Source: Ischnura elegans (Eukaryota; Arthropoda; Insecta; Odonata; Coenagrionidae). Taken from it: 64,000 nucleotides of DNA. Where the stretch lies: positions 1 through 64,000 of the forward strand of contig NW_025791716.1 of the NCBI RefSeq assembly GCF_921293095.1. Reading direction: 5' to 3'. The position numbers and the translations under genes are program-made. Below are positions 27,122-40,837 of this stretch, one piece after another (position 1 is the first letter of the stretch; each line of letters starts with the position of its first letter). A model generated the notes under the pieces. It was not told the origin of the DNA. It saw nothing but the letters and a program-made list of their open reading frames with translations, and made no database searches.

Positions 27122-27138
27122 GCACCATCTAGCGGCGG
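27122..27138 (-). promoter_or_regulatory. CTCF-like site C, unit 4
   Basis: The core is identical to site C of unit 2. Confidence 0.4.
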
Positions 27139-29065
27139 CGGCGGAACCATACTCGGACAGTTCGCAGCCAAGTGCGAAATAGGCGACCAGCTAGTTATTA
27201 GTTAATTTATGGTATATTAATACGAGACTTAGTCATTCACTAGTAACCGAAGAAGGGGAGAATATCAATAACATTCTCGCTTTTTCTGCATCTCCCTTGC
27301 AGACCATTCCTAATTAACATGCTAAAGTAACACAATAGCAAGAATGGTTTCCGATGCAGTGCACGAAAAAAAAATTATGTTAGAATTATGGAGTTATGAC
27401 TAAATTTATCAAAGTTTTCGGTTCACGAGGGACATCAAAATATTCGGTAGAAATCAGCAAACGATTTGGATAAAGTGTATGAAATTGGATTGCTATTTGT
27501 CAACTTACAGGCCACAGCAGCCCCATGAAAACTAATAAAATCGAAAGGATAATGAAACTACATTCGTTGATATTAAAGATTTTGCTCTCAGAAAAAATTA
27601 TGTTCTGTTTGGAAATAATGAAATTAAAAGTTTAACGTGAGCCGCAGCGAAAGAAATACAAAATATTGTGAAAAAAATTGCGTGCCTGAAGCATCGAACG
27701 TGGGCCCCGCGCGCGTGGTAGCAACGTACTCTAACAACTAGTCCAAATCGGATGATAAAGATGTGGGTAGCACCAACGCCGTAATATTTTATTACTGCAA
27801 ATAATCAACCTTTATTCTGGAGTCTGAATCCGGTGTTCGATGGCTTTCATCGATTTTTTTCTCCCGTGTCTTATATGTCTTCGGGAGGCAATTTATATTA
27901 AGCAGACAACATTTCCCTATCAATAAAAATTAGCAGGAGGTGCAAAAAGTGGCATTTTTGATAAGCGAATTCCATGATTTTCCACCGTCGGTTGCTATGT
28001 TACGTCGCACGTAACGTTGAAAGAATTAGCGATGCAAAGTTTCCATTATTTGCTGTACTCGCGTTACGTCTTGCATTGAAATGTTTAGGTGTAGCAAACA
28101 GCCAACAGGAAACCAAATAACTTCGTTACTAAGGGTAACTATATTGTTCAGCGCTCAAGCGAAACAGTTAAATGTCACGAAAAGCTTACCAAATAATTGA
28201 GTTATGCTTTGAAAATCATTGTGGAAGAGACGAGTGTGTTCATTAACATATACTCAAGGCAGAAGGCACGGAAATTTATTGCTACGGATTAAGTCGTTCC
28301 GTGCGTTTTAATAGAATGTAGAGAAATGTGGATTGCCTATTCGTAAGATATTAATTAATCGGTTCTCTCCCTTTACTGACTAAATGTACGGCTATACTCC
28401 GAAACTCTGCGAACTTTTCTCGTGTACTGCGAATATGTACAACTATGGGAGTTCGGTTTAAGGATAAGTCGTTGACACTGGCAGACAGTGACGATATTAC
28501 TTATTGAGAAGAGGAAGGATATTTGACGCAATTAGGGTGCAATCGAGGAAGGAAAGTAGACCTGACTACTCACGAGGAATAATTAATTCGGATAAGGAAA
28601 TTCTTCGATCGCTCGCGAAAGGATGTAATTTCCGCTTCACTCCGATGGCGAGGAGACTGGAGAACGATTGTCATTCGCCGTGGCATGCAAAAATGTAGTA
28701 AGAACTTACGGTACCGTTAGGGAAAATGTAAAATTTAATCGTGGACAACTGCGGGCAGCAACTCGGGCACGAAACATTTTCAGAGTGGGAAGGAACGGTG
28801 ACAAACAGTTAAAGGTGTTTACGATAATCCGTGTCCACCACGGCTAAAAATTTATTTCGAAGTCACGGGGGACTGCATTGGGAATGATGCATCACATTTT
28901 AGAATTTTCTTTCATTCCCGTGATTTAATGAAGGGGAAAATAGGCGCTCTGTGATTTTCTCACCCGCGCGGTTACCCGAAGGAATGTTTCTTATTTCAGT
29001 AGCCGCCTTTCCGTCGGCCGATGTGCGCAGAGAAAGAGTCTGTGAATCGCCGGGAGAAGCACGCC

Positions 29066-29082
29066 GCACCATCTAGCGGCGG
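29066..29082 (-). promoter_or_regulatory. CTCF-like site D, unit 4
   Basis: The core is identical to site D of unit 2. Confidence 0.4.
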
Positions 29083-31539
29083 CGGCGGCGGAACCATACT
29101 CGGACAGTTCGCAGCCAAGTGCGAAATAGGCGACCAGCTAGTTATTAGTTGATTTATGGTATATTAATACGAGACTCAGTCATTCACTAGTAACCGAAGA
29201 AGGGGAGAATATCAATAACATTCTCGCTTTTTCTGCATCTCCCTTGCAGACCATTCCTAATTAACATGCTGAAGTAACACAATAGCAAGAATGGTTTCCG
29301 ATGCAGTGCACGAAAAACAAATTATGTTAGAATTATGGAGTTATGACTAAATTTATCAAAGTTTTCGGATTGCTCTCTTTCCTATTCTCTCATCTCTGAT
29401 GTTCACCATAAAACTTACAGCATGTAACGTATTTCGTAGTCCAGAAACCCACGCCGCACCGTACCGATTTTGGAAAAAAAATTATAATGCAGTACTGGTT
29501 GCCTTCTCCTAACTTCAAACTCTAAGGCGATAATATGCTATACCGTCGAGACAGAAATGTAATTCTTATCTTTGTCAACACCATACAACGTGTGTGTACG
29601 ACAATCACTTGGTTTCAGATTTTTAATCCCACAATGTACACTAAATTCCTGTCCTAAGTTTACTCCGAAATGCCACGCCGAGCAGTCGAGATGACGGAAA
29701 AAGCCGTTTATTTAACACAAAGTGGCCACCAAGCAATGTTTTACGTGTTATTTCACATCAACACACATTCTTGAACAAGATGCACAGCAATTCGGATTTT
29801 TAAATACCATGTTATTCGGGAAATCCGTGTAAAACTTTGTAGTTGAGTCGTGGACGTGAAAGAGTTGTAACGGTGACATTTGAAAAATTTTTCCGACCAC
29901 TTTAGTACGTGCTGGATGCTTGAAATTCATCCTCAATACGTGTTATGTGGTGCTCTTTCGGAATCCGAAAGAAAAACGGAGACTTTTGCCATACTTAATG
30001 ATTTATAAATGAAAGGCGCGTGAATATACGCGAAATGGTGGTTCCAACGACCTTTTAATAATTTTTAAAAATAGGAAGGATGCGTGCTGGGGTGTCGAAA
30101 TTCATAGGACATGAGCGTTTAGTAATGCAAATTGCGAATTTAAAAGATACTGGACGAAAATCGGCCTAGTAGGAGGGAAAAAAAATGGAAAGTGACGTTT
30201 CCAAGTGTCCCAAAGAAAAGTGGGGGGGGGTAATGTTTAAAAAATTCACCGTGGCCAGAGTTTTGCAGATATTTGAAAAATACCAACGGGGTCGTGTTCC
30301 TAAGGCATTTAACTAAAGGTTTTGTGAAAATGGGGTCGAAATTCGGAAGGAGTAAAATTTGCGCACTTGTCTTCCGTCGAGTAAAAAAACCGAGTGCGCC
30401 GCTGTTGTGAACTAACTCGATTTTTTGGATGACTCGATGTTCGAAGTACAGTACTGCGTTTGGGGTACTTCCCGAGCAGGTAAAAATCTGAAACCGGTGT
30501 CGTTCGTTCGGGGAAGGTGCTCGAAAGGTAATTGCGTCGGGAAATGGTGTGAAAAAAAATTATTTCAGGAGATTTAGAAGGGGAGATATAAATACCTTCA
30601 TAAGGTGACCGCTGAAGACGTAAAAGTCGCCTCCGGCGGGTTGCGGTTGGCGTGAAAAATACATGTCCGAGTGATTTTGGGAGAGGAGAATACCGGCCGT
30701 AATGCCTCAAATGTGAATTCGGTATGCGAGGAGCGGTTGTTTGGATTAAGGTCGTCGAAATTTTTTGTAAACGATATGTGGTTGGAGGCTGACATCACTC
30801 GGTGAGAGTGAATGGGGGGGGGGACGACTTTTTGCCGGTATGGCTACAGAATTTTTGGAAATTCCCGGCTCCTGGGACCGTGGGATGCTGTCGTCCTCGG
30901 CCGGGCGGGGACGGGCGGAGGGGGGGAGGAAGAGGGGCGGAAGGCCTGGAGGTGAGGTGACATTCCTGGGAGGCATTTTTCTCTTCCCCTCTGCCGCCGC
31001 AATTCATGTGTGATTTTGCAAAATTATGTTTGGCGTAGATTATCTTAAATGCGGGAAGGCGTTATTTGGATGAAGTGTATAATATTTGATTGGTATTTGT
31101 CAACTTACAGGCCACAGCAGCCCCATGAAAACTACTGAAATCGAAAGGATAATGAAACCGTCATTTCAGTGTTGATATTAAAGATTATCCTCTCAGAAAA
31201 ATGATGCTCTGTTTGAAAATAATGAAATTACAAGTTTAACGTGAGTTTAAGTAAGTGAAGTAACGTGAGAACGATAGAATCTCCTCGTAATATATTGCCA
31301 TCAATGGCACTGTTTTCATCATCTTATCTTCTCTTATCGCTCGTTCCATCAATACCTTCAATCTCCTCTGTATCTCATGTAGAAGCTGCCACTCGTAACC
31401 CACCATGTCCTGCACTTCATACCTCCTCGTAACATATTGCCATCTAAAGCACTGTTTGCATCATTCCATCTTCTCTTAGCTCGATATTTCAAATTCCGCT
31501 GTGGACGTCCACGGCGAGCGACTGCGAAAAGGCTCCCCC

Positions 31540-31556
31540 GCGCCATCTATCGGCGG
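31540..31556 (-). promoter_or_regulatory. CTCF-like site A, unit 5
   Basis: This is the TATCGGC variant, with the same flanks as in unit 2. Confidence 0.4.
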
Positions 31557-32394
31557 AATCCGAATAACTACTCGATCACTCTTGCAGCGGTAGCCGTCGT
31601 GAGAAGACGACGCGAATAATTAATATCAGTTATAATTATTGCATGTTTATCAGCGGTTACTGACATAACGCCGGTTCTATAGTGTTCTTCGTCAGGCGTC
31701 GTTGGTTATTCTTAACGTTCCTTTCGTGGGAATGTAATTCCTTTTGTGCTATTTCATTTTTTGTTGGCAGCGGAATAACGGAAATAATTAGGGCAGGGAC
31801 AACGTTTCATGGTAAGCTGTGATAACTTAACATGTGAATTTAGAAGGGAAGTGTTAGCATAACGAAGCCCAAGGTATGTTATCGGACGTAAAAGAGGAAT
31901 TAATTTTGAAACGTCAAAGGCAAACTCACAAACATTTCCCAGATTGTACTGCCCCTTTCAGTAATTGCTTTGCTACAACATTTCCTTCGCCAAACGAATA
32001 TCAGTGGCATCCGTACTTGAAATATTGGTTTAAAATCCCTAGGAAATCGTCGAAATCCACGTAAGACTGCATAATGAGGTACGTTTTGGTTGATATTTTG
32101 AGCTACAAGAGTACTCTATATTCCAATTATGCAAATGTTCACTACATTGTGCTTGAATCATGGCTTAATTAACGATATTATTTGCGAATTTAAGGCGAGG
32201 ATTTGGTCGTTCGGTTTGCCTTTGTTGTCGAGAACATTAATAGTTCACGACAATTGACAATCGATGGTTCATTAGGTATGGCAAGGATTCTCATATTGCC
32301 GCTGCGTTGCGAATAATTATCCCAATTGCTTTCCCACGGGCGATTCCAAATTCCCAACTGAGATGCGCTTAGTGGACTGCTGGAGGTTCCCCCC

Positions 32395-32411
32395 GCACCA
32401 TCTAGCGGCGG
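32395..32411 (-). promoter_or_regulatory. CTCF-like site B, unit 5
   Basis: The core is identical to site B of unit 2. It is the last array-type site before the array ends. Confidence 0.4.
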
Positions 32412-34819
32412 ATTCTGTATTACTCCTCGATCGCTCTTGCTGCGGCAGCTGTCGTGAGAAGACGTCGCGAGTAATTAATGTCAGTGATAATTGTTGCATG
32501 TTAACAGCGGTAACTGACATAACGCCGGTTCTGTAGTGTTCTTCGTGACGATCAGCAAACGTGAGGAAAGGAGTGAAAGTGTCTGTGTCGCTGGATGCAT
32601 AGGAAAAGTTATTGAAATGTACGGCAATAAGTGTGTTGACAACAGCGATGGCGATTGTGATCCACAGCCGAAGAGCCGAGTAAGTACGCTATTACTTATT
32701 TTCACACTCTTCACATTCATATTCGTTGTCTGTGTTATTCCTTGGCTTTCTCTTTTGCGTAGAAAAGTAAACTGTGATGTGATTAATACACTGTTTGACG
32801 GTTGATTGATCCCAGGGTGTAATTGTGCATCGTAAGAAAACAGAAATTAGTCGTGGCGTCCTTAATTGTAACAAGTTGAGTGAATCGTGGCATAATTTAA
32901 AAGTGTTTGCCATTGAATGTGCTAAGACGTTGATGGTTTCCCCTTGCACTATGTATCTTAGGCAAAGTGCGTTGTTAAAAATGTTGACGAAAGAGTTGAA
33001 GGAAGAATATTTTTCGCGAATGTTTCCCTTAGCAACTGATTGTTTGGTGTCACAAAATTAACTACGGTAAAGTTTAATTGAAGTGTTAACGGTGTTACAT
33101 CGTGGTTGTTTACTCTGCATATGTGAAGTCATGTACATTGGCAGATCCGGATTAATAATAAGTGTAATGCTATGTATTTGGACCGCTGTTGTGAAAGCAG
33201 TTAGCGATGTTAAATAGTGCACATCGCATTTCCACTGTCAGACGGCGTTGATTATTGTTAAATTTCCTTTCGTCCGAATATAATTCCTTGTGTGATATTT
33301 CATAACTTCTTGGCAGCGAAACTTCATAATTAATTAGGGCAACGATAACATTCCATGGTAATGCTGTGTTAAGTTGACATGTGACTTGAAAAGCGTAGTG
33401 TTAGCATCACGGAGGCCGAAAGAATTTTATCGGATATAGAAAAGGAATTAATTGTAAAACGTAAAATCACAAACGTTTCCTCAGACTCGTGAAATTGGAG
33501 ACCAGCAAAACGCCATTGTCATATGATTGAATGGAAACCGTGAAATGTTGTAAGTAGCGGCACTCATACGCAAGTTTATTTGTGATTTTGCAAAATTATG
33601 TCCAGCGTTGGTTATCGGAAATGTGTGAACGCATTGTGCAAAGCGTCGAAGACTCTTTTAAGTCCTCCACACACATTTTCGCACACCGCATGTGTTATGA
33701 TTTTCGGGAAAAAATGTAAACTGTGCTCTTGCAATGCGTTACTGATTGTTACGAGGTAACCGTAGGGGCTCGAAACTGAAATAGCTTTCGCCATGGGTGA
33801 TAATTACTCGATTTCATTACATCAAACTTTTTTATCGCTGGTCTTTCCTGGGAAAGGGAATGAGAAATGTGATTGTTGACGTGCTAATTATCCTTAGCAA
33901 CCGGGTGTTTGCTGGTTTCATTGCTGTTGTTTTCAATTGTTTCGACAAGTACGAACGCTGAAGTTGTTGCACCGATTTGCGTGTGGGAAGTGTTCCACTA
34001 CTAATTGCTTGCATTGAAAAATTCTTATTGTTGCGAATTTAGTATCGATAGTAAGTATCGTACGTTTGCGTTTCATTGTCTTTGATAGGACGTCGTGCGT
34101 TTGATGAGTAACTGTTACAATAAATCTGTAATTGAATTGATGTAATGAATCGTTCACGAAACAACTCCGCGATTAATATATTTCTCGAATGCATCTGCAA
34201 GCTTTGTCCGTTTAACCGATTGCAAGCGTGCCATTACAACGTAAACGAGACATAATGAAAGAAAGAAATTGCGTCCTTCATGTTCCGGGAGCACAATTTT
34301 ATCCATCGCATGACACGCAAGTTCGGACGACAGCATTTTGTTTTGCTTTTCTCCAGGCTCGACACCCCCGATACCGGCTGCCTAGTCAGTGTGCGTGTCG
34401 AGACTTGCAGGAACTCAATTCGTATGGGAGTGGAAGTGGTCCGCTAGTTATGCACGCGAAAATGAAATGCAATACGCCGAGCGACGCTCGGTGGTCGGCA
34501 GTTAATAGCATTGCCCGGATTTAATTTCCTTCAGTCAAAATTAACATTCACCAACGATGAGAAATGAGAGAAATGTGCAGGTTTACAATGATGTGTTCAT
34601 GGATTGAATTTATAAGTGATTTTACGTGCGAAACGGACGCAAGCTTTGCGTCTTCGGACGAAAAGGCTATGTGCCATTGCTGTCATTAATAGTAATCGTT
34701 CGAGACAGTCAAGATCGGAGGACTCGACAGCGGATGCATTGGCATTGTTGACCTCGGTCGTAAACAATAGCCGGGGTGCGCTCTCCCTCGGGGGAATCGA
34801 ACTTTCAAACTTGTGTTTG

Positions 34820-36422
34820 CACGCGCCCGGCGAGGCAGGCACCGGACTGCGGAGTGGCCTCCCCCACACCATCTAGCGGCAGCGCGTCTTACTTTTTGAG
34901 CACTCACGATGCAATACTTGTCCCGGGAGGCGGATGACGAGATAATATTATTACTTTGTTGCAAGTTTGTCAGTGACAGCTGACATTACGTCGTTTGTAT
35001 CTTCCATCTTTTGACGCTACACACGTGTAAGAAAAGGAATGATGAATGATCCGCAGTAATAATAGCCGATCCCGTTAATGAAGGGAATCGCACGTAGCAG
35101 GGTTTTAATTACTACGCAGTGAATTAATTTTCGTTCCAAGGAAATCTAACAGGAGAATAGTAATCGTTGAAAGCATTTCACAAATTGACCTTCGTCTTTA
35201 TTAAAAGAATTTTTCTCGACATATTCTGGCAATGCATAGGTAGTGGTAGCTGAGTTAAAATATTTTTTAAAGAGTTCAAGAATAAAAATTCGATCGAAAT
35301 TATGTTAGGTATGCATTTAATTTTAAAAATGGATTCGCTGGAAATGGAGCATTATGGAATGCGGACAGGAAAAGCAGTTCTCTCAAGGAATACATTCGAG
35401 AAATGTATTGTTCGGCGATACATTATTTTATTTAAGTTCTGGGCTTGACTGTTTTAAGCGCGGTTTCTCTACGAATGACATAACGAATGTAACAACTTAG
35501 GAACAGAAATATGTTATCCAAGAGTGGTGAATTAAAAGAGTTGTATCGATCGTTCGTGGAACAATATATTTTCCGCTGTAATCACCAACGTTTCGTTGAT
35601 GAGATGTAATTTACTTTACTTACGGAATTCACTCGAGCGAAATGATTTCTTTCAGTATGTACGATGTAAGTATCTTGCGCGAAGAATACGGAAGAAATGG
35701 AATGGACTGCACAAAGGCAGTGCTCTGCGCGATAAAGTTAAGTTAAATGGAAAAACTGAAGGTGCGTGTTTCAATAGTTTCACTTGAAGGAAGTGGGAGT
35801 ACTGCCATTTCACGTGAAAGAAAATGCAACGCACATCGTTCAACGCATGAATGTGGTGAATATCTTGTAATTCGTTCTCATAAGGATTCAACGTGGTATG
35901 GCCGTTGGCGAAGATATGTATGGCTTTTGAAGAATTTTATTCTCATTCGGTGATTAGATTCGATAGTTCACTATCTGACTTTGTAACAATTTGGATTTAA
36001 ATGTCATACAGGAATGAAATTGAGCATCAACGGCGCATAAAAAATTTCCATTTCAAAAGCATCAGTTTCGGAAATGGATCTGTAAGAGTTAGTTTTCAGA
36101 AATGTTGCAGTTTCGGAAAGGAAGACAGCGGAAGCGCGGACCTTCCGTGACAAAGTAGAGGATTTCGAAGATGGATTACAATGTGAAGCCAACGTGGAAT
36201 ATGGAGTGCAGCTGAAAAAGGTGGAATGAGGGAGAAACGGTTTGACGGTAAGAGAAACTGTCCCACCAGTTTTCTGAGTGGCAAAGTGCCCTTGGTTGCA
36301 AATGGGTCATTACAAGGAAATGACGTTAACGATCGTCTCGTGCGGCTGCATCAATCTGGAATCGGCAGCATGGAAAAAATGGTTGCGAAAGTTCAGAATT
36401 TAGATTTTTTATCTGAGTAAAC
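34820..36422. other. Single-copy flank of the array, no gene seen
   Basis: This AT-rich stretch has no convincing coding frame. Parts are colinear with 42900-43420 in the diverged block: the module at 34866, a segment around GAATTTTTCTCGACATATTC (35206), and GTGGTATGGCCGTTGGCGA at about 35890. Where the partner has CpG this copy often has TpG or CpA. Confidence 0.6.
34866..34882 (-). promoter_or_regulatory. CTCF-like site at the array exit
   Basis: The site reads ACACCATCTAGCGGCAG on +, 47 bp beyond the end of the macrosatellite. It is followed about 115 bp later by GCTGACATTACGTCG, the same second motif as modules A and B. The counterpart in the diverged block is at 42955. Confidence 0.45.
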
Positions 36423-37300
36423 TATCGGTCATGGTATCGATATCGATACGTAGCCATGCAATAAGGTGGATATTCTATCGATAAAATTGAGAATCGATAC
36501 TTTCCATAGTCAAAGTATCGAATAAATCGATCTCGAAAACTCTGAAAAAAATTCTGCGAATATTGCGATTTTAAGTTTTTTTCCTGAGAAAAGTATCGAT
36601 ATAAGAATCGATTTCGATGCCTTTCGATACTAAAGACTGGCGGTACCTTTAGATAATATCTAAAAATCGATTCGATCGGTGCTCGAAATATCGATTTTTC
36701 GATAACAAATGTTGGACATTGAAAGAGGCATTTTTGCGAAAGTGTCGACTTTGGAATTTATTTTCTAGCCATGCATACATGAAATTGTCAATTTGAATAA
36801 ACAGTAATAAAGAACAACGATAGGTGTACACATTTCAGTCGACAAACGGTACCTTTGTCGTTTGCAACATCGATATTTTTGATCCGTAATAGCGTACCTA
36901 TGACACAAAAGTGCTGACTTCGGACACCATTTTTGGTAAAAGTATCGATATCGAGATCGATATTCGAGCATATCGATACAATTTGATTCAATGTATATTC
37001 GATAGAATCCATTTCGATAACAATCGAAGCGGGGAACATCGAGTTTCGCCCCTTCGAAAAGTGCACGTAATATTCATTCTTGCCTCAATTATGGGCAAAG
37101 TATCGATGTTCTCATCGATACTCTGTGTCGGTGGCGAGTTTTAATACACTCTGCCGATACTCTATTGGTCAAAACATCTGAATTCGCAATTTAAATTTTT
37201 CGATAATTATCGGCCATAGCATCGATATTTTGGGCTCGAGAGAATCGAAATTGCTAGAAAACGTCGATTCTCGATACTTTCGATACTTTGGCACGGGTTT
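36423..37300. promoter_or_regulatory. Dense TATCGATA/CGATA cluster
   Basis: At least six exact TATCGATA octamers (two overlapping near 36436, then near 36474, 36596, 36950 and 36975) and many more CGAT cores lie in under 900 bp. TATCGATA is the fly DREF element, and clustered CGATA is what BEAF-32 binds. The cluster ends about 200 bp from the H4 3' end. Part of it (about 37019-37083) is homologous to 45250-45313. Use as an insulator or promoter element is inference from fly proteins that may not be conserved here. Confidence 0.4.
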
Positions 37301-38550
<1,250 letters not shown>

Positions 38551-38880
38551 AGACGTCATACGGACGATTGTTTCCCATTGCTTTCATCGACGAGAATGAA
38601 ATAATATTTCGTAAAGAAAAGCTGAAAGAGAATGAAAAAATAATAAAGTTGTAATTCATGATAATTATAATTAACTAATGAAAAATATTTGAAATGAATA
38701 CTGGAAGGTACGAATATAACTTATGAAAAGATGTTTTTTTTGCAGATGGAGTGCTTGTTTCCTGACGGAAAATGCTGTCTTTACAGAATGGCAATTTAAA
38801 TTTCGTAAGTAACGAAAATTATATTTTAATTCCGGAGAATTATTGAAAAATGGCGATTTTTCGATGGAAAACAATCGAAA
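38551..38880. other. AT-rich spacer after H3
   Basis: No gene or repeat was recognised here. A GAAAGA string at about 38624 is too far from the stem-loop to be a normal histone downstream element. Confidence 0.5.
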
Positions 38881-39620
38881 AACGTCTTCGAGTGCGACTT
38901 CGGGAACGCTCTTATGGGATTTCCCGGGTAAAAAAATGCGATCGGAAATACTGGAGATATCGCAGAGATCTTCTGGAATTTAAACGATTGGCGTATCAGA
39001 GTCGCTCACGAACCGGAAGGAAGCGAAACAAATGAGAATCGAGCGATTTATGACGTCACGAGCAAATCGCGGCCAAGCGGGTACCCTTTCCCATGTAAAA
39101 TTTTTGACTCGGAAAGAGACGAGATATCGCTCTGATCTTCGGGAATCGAAACGATGACGTCACAAGAGTCGCCCGTGGACTTGTGGGAAGGGAAACAAAC
39201 GAGAAACGGCGGAATTATGGGGTCGCGAGCGAATCCGAGGTGTTGGCATAGGGAATGCAATGTAAAAATTTCTGAAAAAAAAAATTCGAGATATCGCTCT
39301 GATCTTCTGGAATCGAAACGATTACTTCATTGGAATCGATCGGGGACACGTGATTGGCTAATCGGACGGTAAACGAGCGAATGGGAGCGACGCGAGCAAA
39401 TCCACCATGCTCAATGGGGTTTCCCGTGTTAAAGTGGCGAGAAAAAAAATTCGAGGTATCGCTCTGATCTTCTGGAATGGAAACGATTACGTCGTTAGAA
39501 TCGATTGGGGACTTGTGGGAACGAAATCGGACGGTATCGGAGCGAATTGGAGCGATTCGAGCAAATCCCGCATGTTGCAATGGGTAAATTGCATGTGGGT
39601 GCGATGCGGGTTGCGTCGAC
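38881..39620. repeat. Degenerate tandem repeat of about 165 bp
   Basis: Four diverged units are marked by a GATATCGCTCTGATCTTC-like core near 38955, 39121, 39289 and 39452, spaced about 165 bp apart. Each core is followed by a GGAATCGAAACGAT-like string and then by GAGCAAATC. No coding frame is supported, although both strands have open frames because stops are rare. Confidence 0.7.
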
Positions 39621-40837
39621 TGCCCCTGCGAGGTGACGGAAATTCGGGGGGGAATTTTTTTCACCCCCCGGTGTGAATATGTCGGCGTTATCAGTGGCGG
39701 ATATCGTGTGGGGGTTGTTCGTGGACGTCCGCGTAATTTATGCGCACTGCCATGCCACCGGGAGGGGTTTAAAAGGCGCATTTTTACGCCCAATTTCGCG
39801 CAAAACCTCCATCATCGAGTCGTGGTGATTCGTGTAATTTTCCCGTGTGGTCCACGTTCACTGGGTGGACGCGTGACGTGCGTGCGTGTTCCAGGAAAAT
39901 ATTCTCCGCGTCTCGGGATGCGTCGGAACGTGAAAAATCGATGGGAAAGGAACGGCGAAATTAGTGGCGGAAACCTTTGAAATTCACTCGAAATCAGAAG
40001 AATGCGTTCGGTCGTCGTGAAAAAATTCAGGAAAGCGTGGAATATATTGTTCTTTACGAATGCGTAAAGAAAATGGGAAGAAAAGGTAGCGAAAGTGCAT
40101 CAAAAAATGAAAAACCTCGAAAAGAGTCGGTGAAATTTAGTACGCGTCGACCTATGAAATTCGTGGAAAATTAGTAAATTCCATCTTATGGGCACAGAAT
40201 CGAGCAGTAATGTGTATCCGTACTCGTAGTAAAAGGAAATGGAACGAGATATCCCGAAAGATTTGAGGTAACGGAGGTAAAAATATTAGAAACTTGAAAA
40301 AAATGTGAAGAAAATGTTTCGCCTTCACTTTCGAAAATCGTGGAAAATATGTAGATGAGGTCTGGAGAGAACGAAATCAATGGCTGAAACGTACGATGTT
40401 GTGTTATTTGCGAAAATGGAAAAGATTCGGCGTCAGAGTGTACCGTTGAGGAGTAAAAAAATGGAAACCATCGAAAAAAATTCGTCGCCACGTTTCGGGA
40501 GGACTTTGGAAATTCGTGGAAAATTATAAGATGCAGTCGGACGTGGTCGTAATTAAGCAGGAAAATGAATATTAACATGCGAAACGTTAATTTTAAAAAT
40601 TCGAAGCGAATGCGATCCTTCACGGCGCGTTAAATGGAAAAGTTGGGTGAAAAAAAGTTTCCCGAAGTGGTAGGGGCGACTTTCGAAAATTTTTTGGGCG
40701 ACTGAAATACGTGATGAAGACGTGAAATTCACAGCGAAAGCACGGAATGCGATGATGTGTCGAGAACTGGAAGGATACCGGAGAAGTTCGCAATGGTTCC
40801 GGAGTAATTGGGGGAAGACGCGTGAAAAAGGTGCTTG
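39621..40837. repeat. Weak A/G-rich repeats between histone pair and diverged block
   Basis: The string GAAATTCGTGGAAAATTA occurs near 40157 and 40507, and weaker versions lie near 40335 and 40683. This suggests very degenerate repeats of about 175 bp. The composition resembles the right third of the macrosatellite unit (14443-15458). No gene was recognised. Confidence 0.45.

Larger units (their letters stand above)
23177..30893 (+). repeat. Macrosatellite unit 4
   Basis: This unit is colinear with unit 2 at an offset of +15435. It shares the TATCGGC module A and ACGGAAAT variants with units 2 and 5. Its terminal G run is 10 bases, as in unit 2. Confidence 0.95.
1..34819 (+). repeat. 7.7 kb macrosatellite array (4 full units + partial fifth)
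   Basis: The sequence at position 1 recurs at 7742, 15459, 23177 and 30894, giving units of 7741, 7717, 7718 and 7717 bp and a final 3926 bp partial unit that stops matching after 34819. Units 2 to 5 differ by only a handful of substitutions and homopolymer lengths, so amplification or homogenisation is recent. The longest open frames are about 130 codons, overlap on opposite strands, and match nothing I recognise, so the unit looks noncoding. The left end of the array lies outside the window. Using unit 2 as reference, corresponding positions are +7717 in unit 3, +15435 in unit 4 and +23152 in unit 5. Confidence 0.97.
30894..34819 (+). repeat. Macrosatellite unit 5, partial, end of array
   Basis: This unit is colinear with unit 2 at an offset of +23152 until 34819, where it leaves the array sequence about 17 bp before the position where module C would start. 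It then continues into sequence carrying a different CTCF-like module at 34866. That continuation also follows the equivalent position in the diverged block at about 42900, so this exit is probably the ancestral arrangement and the internal unit junctions are derived. Confidence 0.95.
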
